A program made the translations under genes and the position numbers. A stretch of 7,748 bases of DNA, taken from Planctomycetaceae bacterium. Lineage in GTDB: Bacteria > Planctomycetota > Planctomycetia > Pirellulales > Pirellulaceae. The notes under the pieces are model-generated. The model did not search any database. It was not told the DNA's origin and saw only the letters and a program-made list of their open reading frames with translations. The DNA lies in NCBI GenBank assembly GCA_012965455.1, contig DTSG01000498.1, positions 1 to 7,748 of the forward strand, written 5' to 3'. Shown piece by piece: positions 6,118 through 7,748 of the stretch (its first letter is position 1; each line of letters opens with the position of its first letter).

Positions 6118-7211
6118 GAGGGCTGCAATATCTGATGGTAGAGGTCTTCGTATTGGTTAATCATTTGGGATAGTTGGTAGGTTTCAGATACCACGGTGTA
6201 GTTGGATTCACCGATGTCGTCACAAACGGCGCGATCTAGAGCAAATTCGATTACGGTAGCGGGCCAGTCCGATGGTTCGACTATCTGCTGCGGTGCATGG
6301 GATAAGAGCGCCCTAACCCCATCTGCTGGACACGCGACGATAGGTTTTTTTGCTGCCATTGCTTCGATGACAACATTGGGCATTCCTTCCCAGCGACTGG
6401 GGAACAGCAGCAGTTGGCTTGCTTTAAGTATCGCAGCTGCATCTTCACGATATCCGTAAAAGTGTACCCGTTGTTCCAGGCCGATAGCGCTAATGATTCG
6501 TTGCATATATTGTTTACGGGAACCATCGCCGACGATGGCGATGTGATGTTGGGGACAGGATTGTAAAATGAATTTCGCATTATCGACAATTAGGTCAACG
6601 CCCTTTTGCACATGCAATCGACCAATGAAAGTCAGCAAGGGGGGTGTCGTGTCAAAGCTGAGTTCGCTGGCGACCGCGGGTCTGATTGCCGTAAAACGGT
6701 CCAGGTCGATGCCGTTTGGGATAACCACTAGATTATCGAGTGGAAATGCTAATTGCCGCTGCGCGTACGAACTAACATCATCTGAGACGCATACTACTCG
6801 ATGAAACCTAGAGCGTTGATAACGCATCATCCACTGACGCAGTCTGCGCGGTTCAGATACACGTAAGCCGGCAATCAATTTCCAGCAGCTGCGTTTACTA
6901 ATCTTGCCACATAAGATGTTCGCATGGAAAAGAAACGATTGCACAATATCCGGGGCTATTTTGCTGAGCAATAAGCGCAGGCGACGTTTGGCTCGGAAAA
7001 ACTCACGGTAATTACTGACGTCGAGGAAATGCGGGTTAATGCCGTTTGCTCGAAGTTCAACCACAAGTTCATTACGTCCACTGCGTGGTTCTGGCGCGAT
7101 ACTAACGACATTTACGCAATGTCCGCGTTGGCTTAGGTCGAGCGCAAGTTTAACTAAACAGCGCTCAGCCCCACCTGGTTCAAGTTCGGTTATGACGAAG
7201 GCGACGTCCAA
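6114..7211 (-). CDS. GT4-family glycosyltransferase
   Basis: A 365-residue GT-B fold retaining glycosyltransferase. The N-terminal half opens with VITELEPGGAERCLV (7-21), the usual glycine-rich acceptor-side loop. The C-terminal half has VIPNGIDLDRF (163-173), FIGRLHVQKG (195-204), IVGDG (226-230), and the donor-binding SRWEGMPNVVIEAM (272-285), in which Glu275 and Glu283 form the E-x7-E pattern. The family moves a sugar from a nucleotide-sugar to a lipid, sugar or protein acceptor, usually for envelope or exopolysaccharide. Which sugar is not readable. No membrane span is evident, so it should be cytosolic or peripheral. The start is a TTG at 7211: an in-frame TGA lies at 7226-7224, GAGGAA is well spaced, and no ATG precedes the conserved N-terminus. 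It is the first gene of a two-gene unit with rsmH, with a 4-bp overlap. Confidence 0.93.
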   Translation of the reverse strand: MDVAFVITELEPGGAERCLVKLALDLSQRGHCVNVVSIAPEPRSGRNELVVELRANGINPHFLDVSNYREFFRAKRRLRLLLSKIAPDIVQSFLFHANILCGKISKRSCWKLIAGLRVSEPRRLRQWMMRYQRSRFHRVVCVSDDVSSYAQRQLAFPLDNLVVIPNGIDLDRFTAIRPAVASELSFDTTPPLLTFIGRLHVQKGVDLIVDNAKFILQSCPQHHIAIVGDGSRKQYMQRIISAIGLEQRVHFYGYREDAAAILKASQLLLFPSRWEGMPNVVIEAMAAKKPIVACPADGVRALLSHAPQQIVEPSDWPATVIEFALDRAVCDDIGESNYTVVSETYQLSQMINQYEDLYHQILQPS

Positions 7212-7219
7212 TTGTGGAT

Positions 7220-7225
7220 TTCCTC
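7220..7225 (-). promoter_or_regulatory. Ribosome binding site that fixes the TTG start of the glycosyltransferase
   Basis: On the minus strand GAGGAA ends 8 nt before the TTG at 7211-7209. An in-frame TGA overlaps the SD (7226-7224), so no upstream start is possible. The next methionine lies beyond residue 125, inside the fold. TTG is therefore the initiation codon. Confidence 0.8.
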
Positions 7226-7449
7226 AAGCTTCTAGTATACGTGGGATATCGATCCGTTTCGGAAATCGAAAGACTCGTGAAGTAGCAGGCTATGTTCGGT
7301 AAGGTTCATGTTAGGTACGTCGGAAAGGATGCAAAAGTCCAAACTGACAAAAGATACGTGTATTCTTGCTAAGGAGTCGTTATCGGTGGGAGGGGTTTAC
7401 GAAGTTTAGATGAAATAACAGAATGGGAAAGTACCTGAGAAATTGTTAC

Positions 7450-7454
7450 AAGGA
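7450..7454 (+). promoter_or_regulatory. Ribosome binding site supporting the GTG start of queA
   Basis: AAGGA lies 7 nt before the GTG at 7462, from which the protein starts in the normal QueA way (N-L-S-D-Y-D-Y). An in-frame ATG at 7423 would add 13 residues (MGKYLRNCYKDYT) not expected in the family, and it has no SD at normal spacing. Confidence 0.7.
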
Positions 7455-7461
7455 CTATACA

Positions 7462-7748
7462 GTGAATCTATCCGACTACGATTACAGCTTGCCTAGTGAG
7501 CTTATCGCTCAGCATCCATTAAAGGACCGTAGCGCTGCACGGTTGTTGGTTGTGGATCGTAGTACACAGTCGATAACACACCGATCAATCGCCGATTTGC
7601 CCCAGATAATTAACCCACAGGATGTGTTGGTAACTAACAACACAAAAGTTGTTAATGCCAGACTGTTTGGCGTGCGAACTGAAACGGGGGGACAATGGGA
7701 AGGTCTGTTTTTAGAACCCTGTGCTGGGGGTGGATGGCTAATGATTTC
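7462..7748 (+). CDS. queA: S-adenosylmethionine:tRNA ribosyltransferase-isomerase QueA, 5' part only
   Basis: The first 95 codons of queA; the gene continues past the right edge (the full protein is usually about 340-360 residues). Translating from GTG 7462 gives the family N-terminus: LSDYDYSLPSELIAQHP (3-19), RSAARLLVVDR (23-33), then HRSIADLP (40-47) and the signature DVLVTNNTKVVNARLFG (54-70). QueA moves the ribosyl part of SAM onto preQ1 in the wobble position of GUN-anticodon tRNAs to form epoxyqueuosine, in the cytosol. Nothing seen so far is truncated or frameshifted. It is divergent from the glycosyltransferase gene, and whether other queuosine genes follow cannot be seen. Confidence 0.93.
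   Translation, partial: MNLSDYDYSLPSELIAQHPLKDRSAARLLVVDRSTQSITHRSIADLPQIINPQDVLVTNNTKVVNARLFGVRTETGGQWEGLFLEPCAGGGWLMI

Larger units (their letters stand above)
7212..7461. other. Divergent intergenic region between the glycosyltransferase and queA
   Basis: This 250-bp stretch should carry promoters for both directions. CTGACA (7344-7349) is a 5/6 -35 match on the plus strand, but no acceptable -10 follows at 16-18 bp. Two SD-like runs, AAGGAG (7371-7376) and GGGAGGGG (7388-7395), precede only tiny ORFs: a GTG at 7386 with a TAG at 7407, and ATG-AAA-TAA at 7410. I see no preQ1 riboswitch, tRNA or terminator hairpin here. Confidence 0.5.

Noticed and set aside
7212..7461. preQ1 riboswitch before queA
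   Set aside because: No compact hairpin followed by an A-rich tail overlapping the SD, as expected for preQ1-I, could be found.

Overview
The window holds eight protein-coding genes, seven complete and one cut by the right edge. It is moderate in GC and looks like chromosomal DNA of a planctomycete, probably from the Pirellulales side of the phylum. The evidence is the gene content: a DUF1571 exported protein (a family I know mainly from planctomycetes), an FHA-GAF-histidine kinase with an HHIKN-type H-box, and an RsmH with planctomycete-like wording (LGLSSDQL, GEPAWRL). The taxonomic call comes from remembered family features, not from a search.

Layout, left to right. Positions 1-239 form an upstream region with a TATAAT box and an oddly placed strong Shine-Dalgarno (SD) sequence. 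A soluble FHA-GAF-HisKA-HATPase sensor kinase follows (240-1982, +). It converges on a glyoxalase-II-like metallo-beta-lactamase-fold hydrolase (2028-2696, -). A 275-bp divergent intergenic region with an AT-rich inverted repeat separates that gene from the DUF1571 protein (2972-3820, +). Next come a long hairpin, a 66-codon membrane-anchored acidic microprotein (3948-4148, +) and a textbook intrinsic terminator (4172-4212). A nitrilase-superfamily C-N hydrolase (4250-5233, +) then converges on the two-gene minus-strand unit of a GT4 glycosyltransferase (6114-7211) and rsmH (5230-6117). After a 250-bp divergent intergenic region, queA starts on the plus strand (7462) and runs off the window.

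The genes do not form one obvious pathway. There is a signalling gene, two metabolic hydrolases, two exported or membrane proteins of unknown role, an envelope-type glycosyltransferase, and two RNA-modification genes: rsmH for 16S rRNA, and queA for queuosine in tRNA. rsmH and the glycosyltransferase share an ATGA start/stop overlap and are almost certainly translationally coupled. rsmH and the nitrilase gene overlap tail to tail within a CTAA tetranucleotide.

I saw no CRISPR array, IS element, tRNA, rRNA or phage gene. The least explained parts are the 66-codon acidic protein between two hairpins, the leader of the kinase gene, and the regulatory layout around the terminator at 4172-4212. 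I do not see convincing evidence of a large undescribed system.
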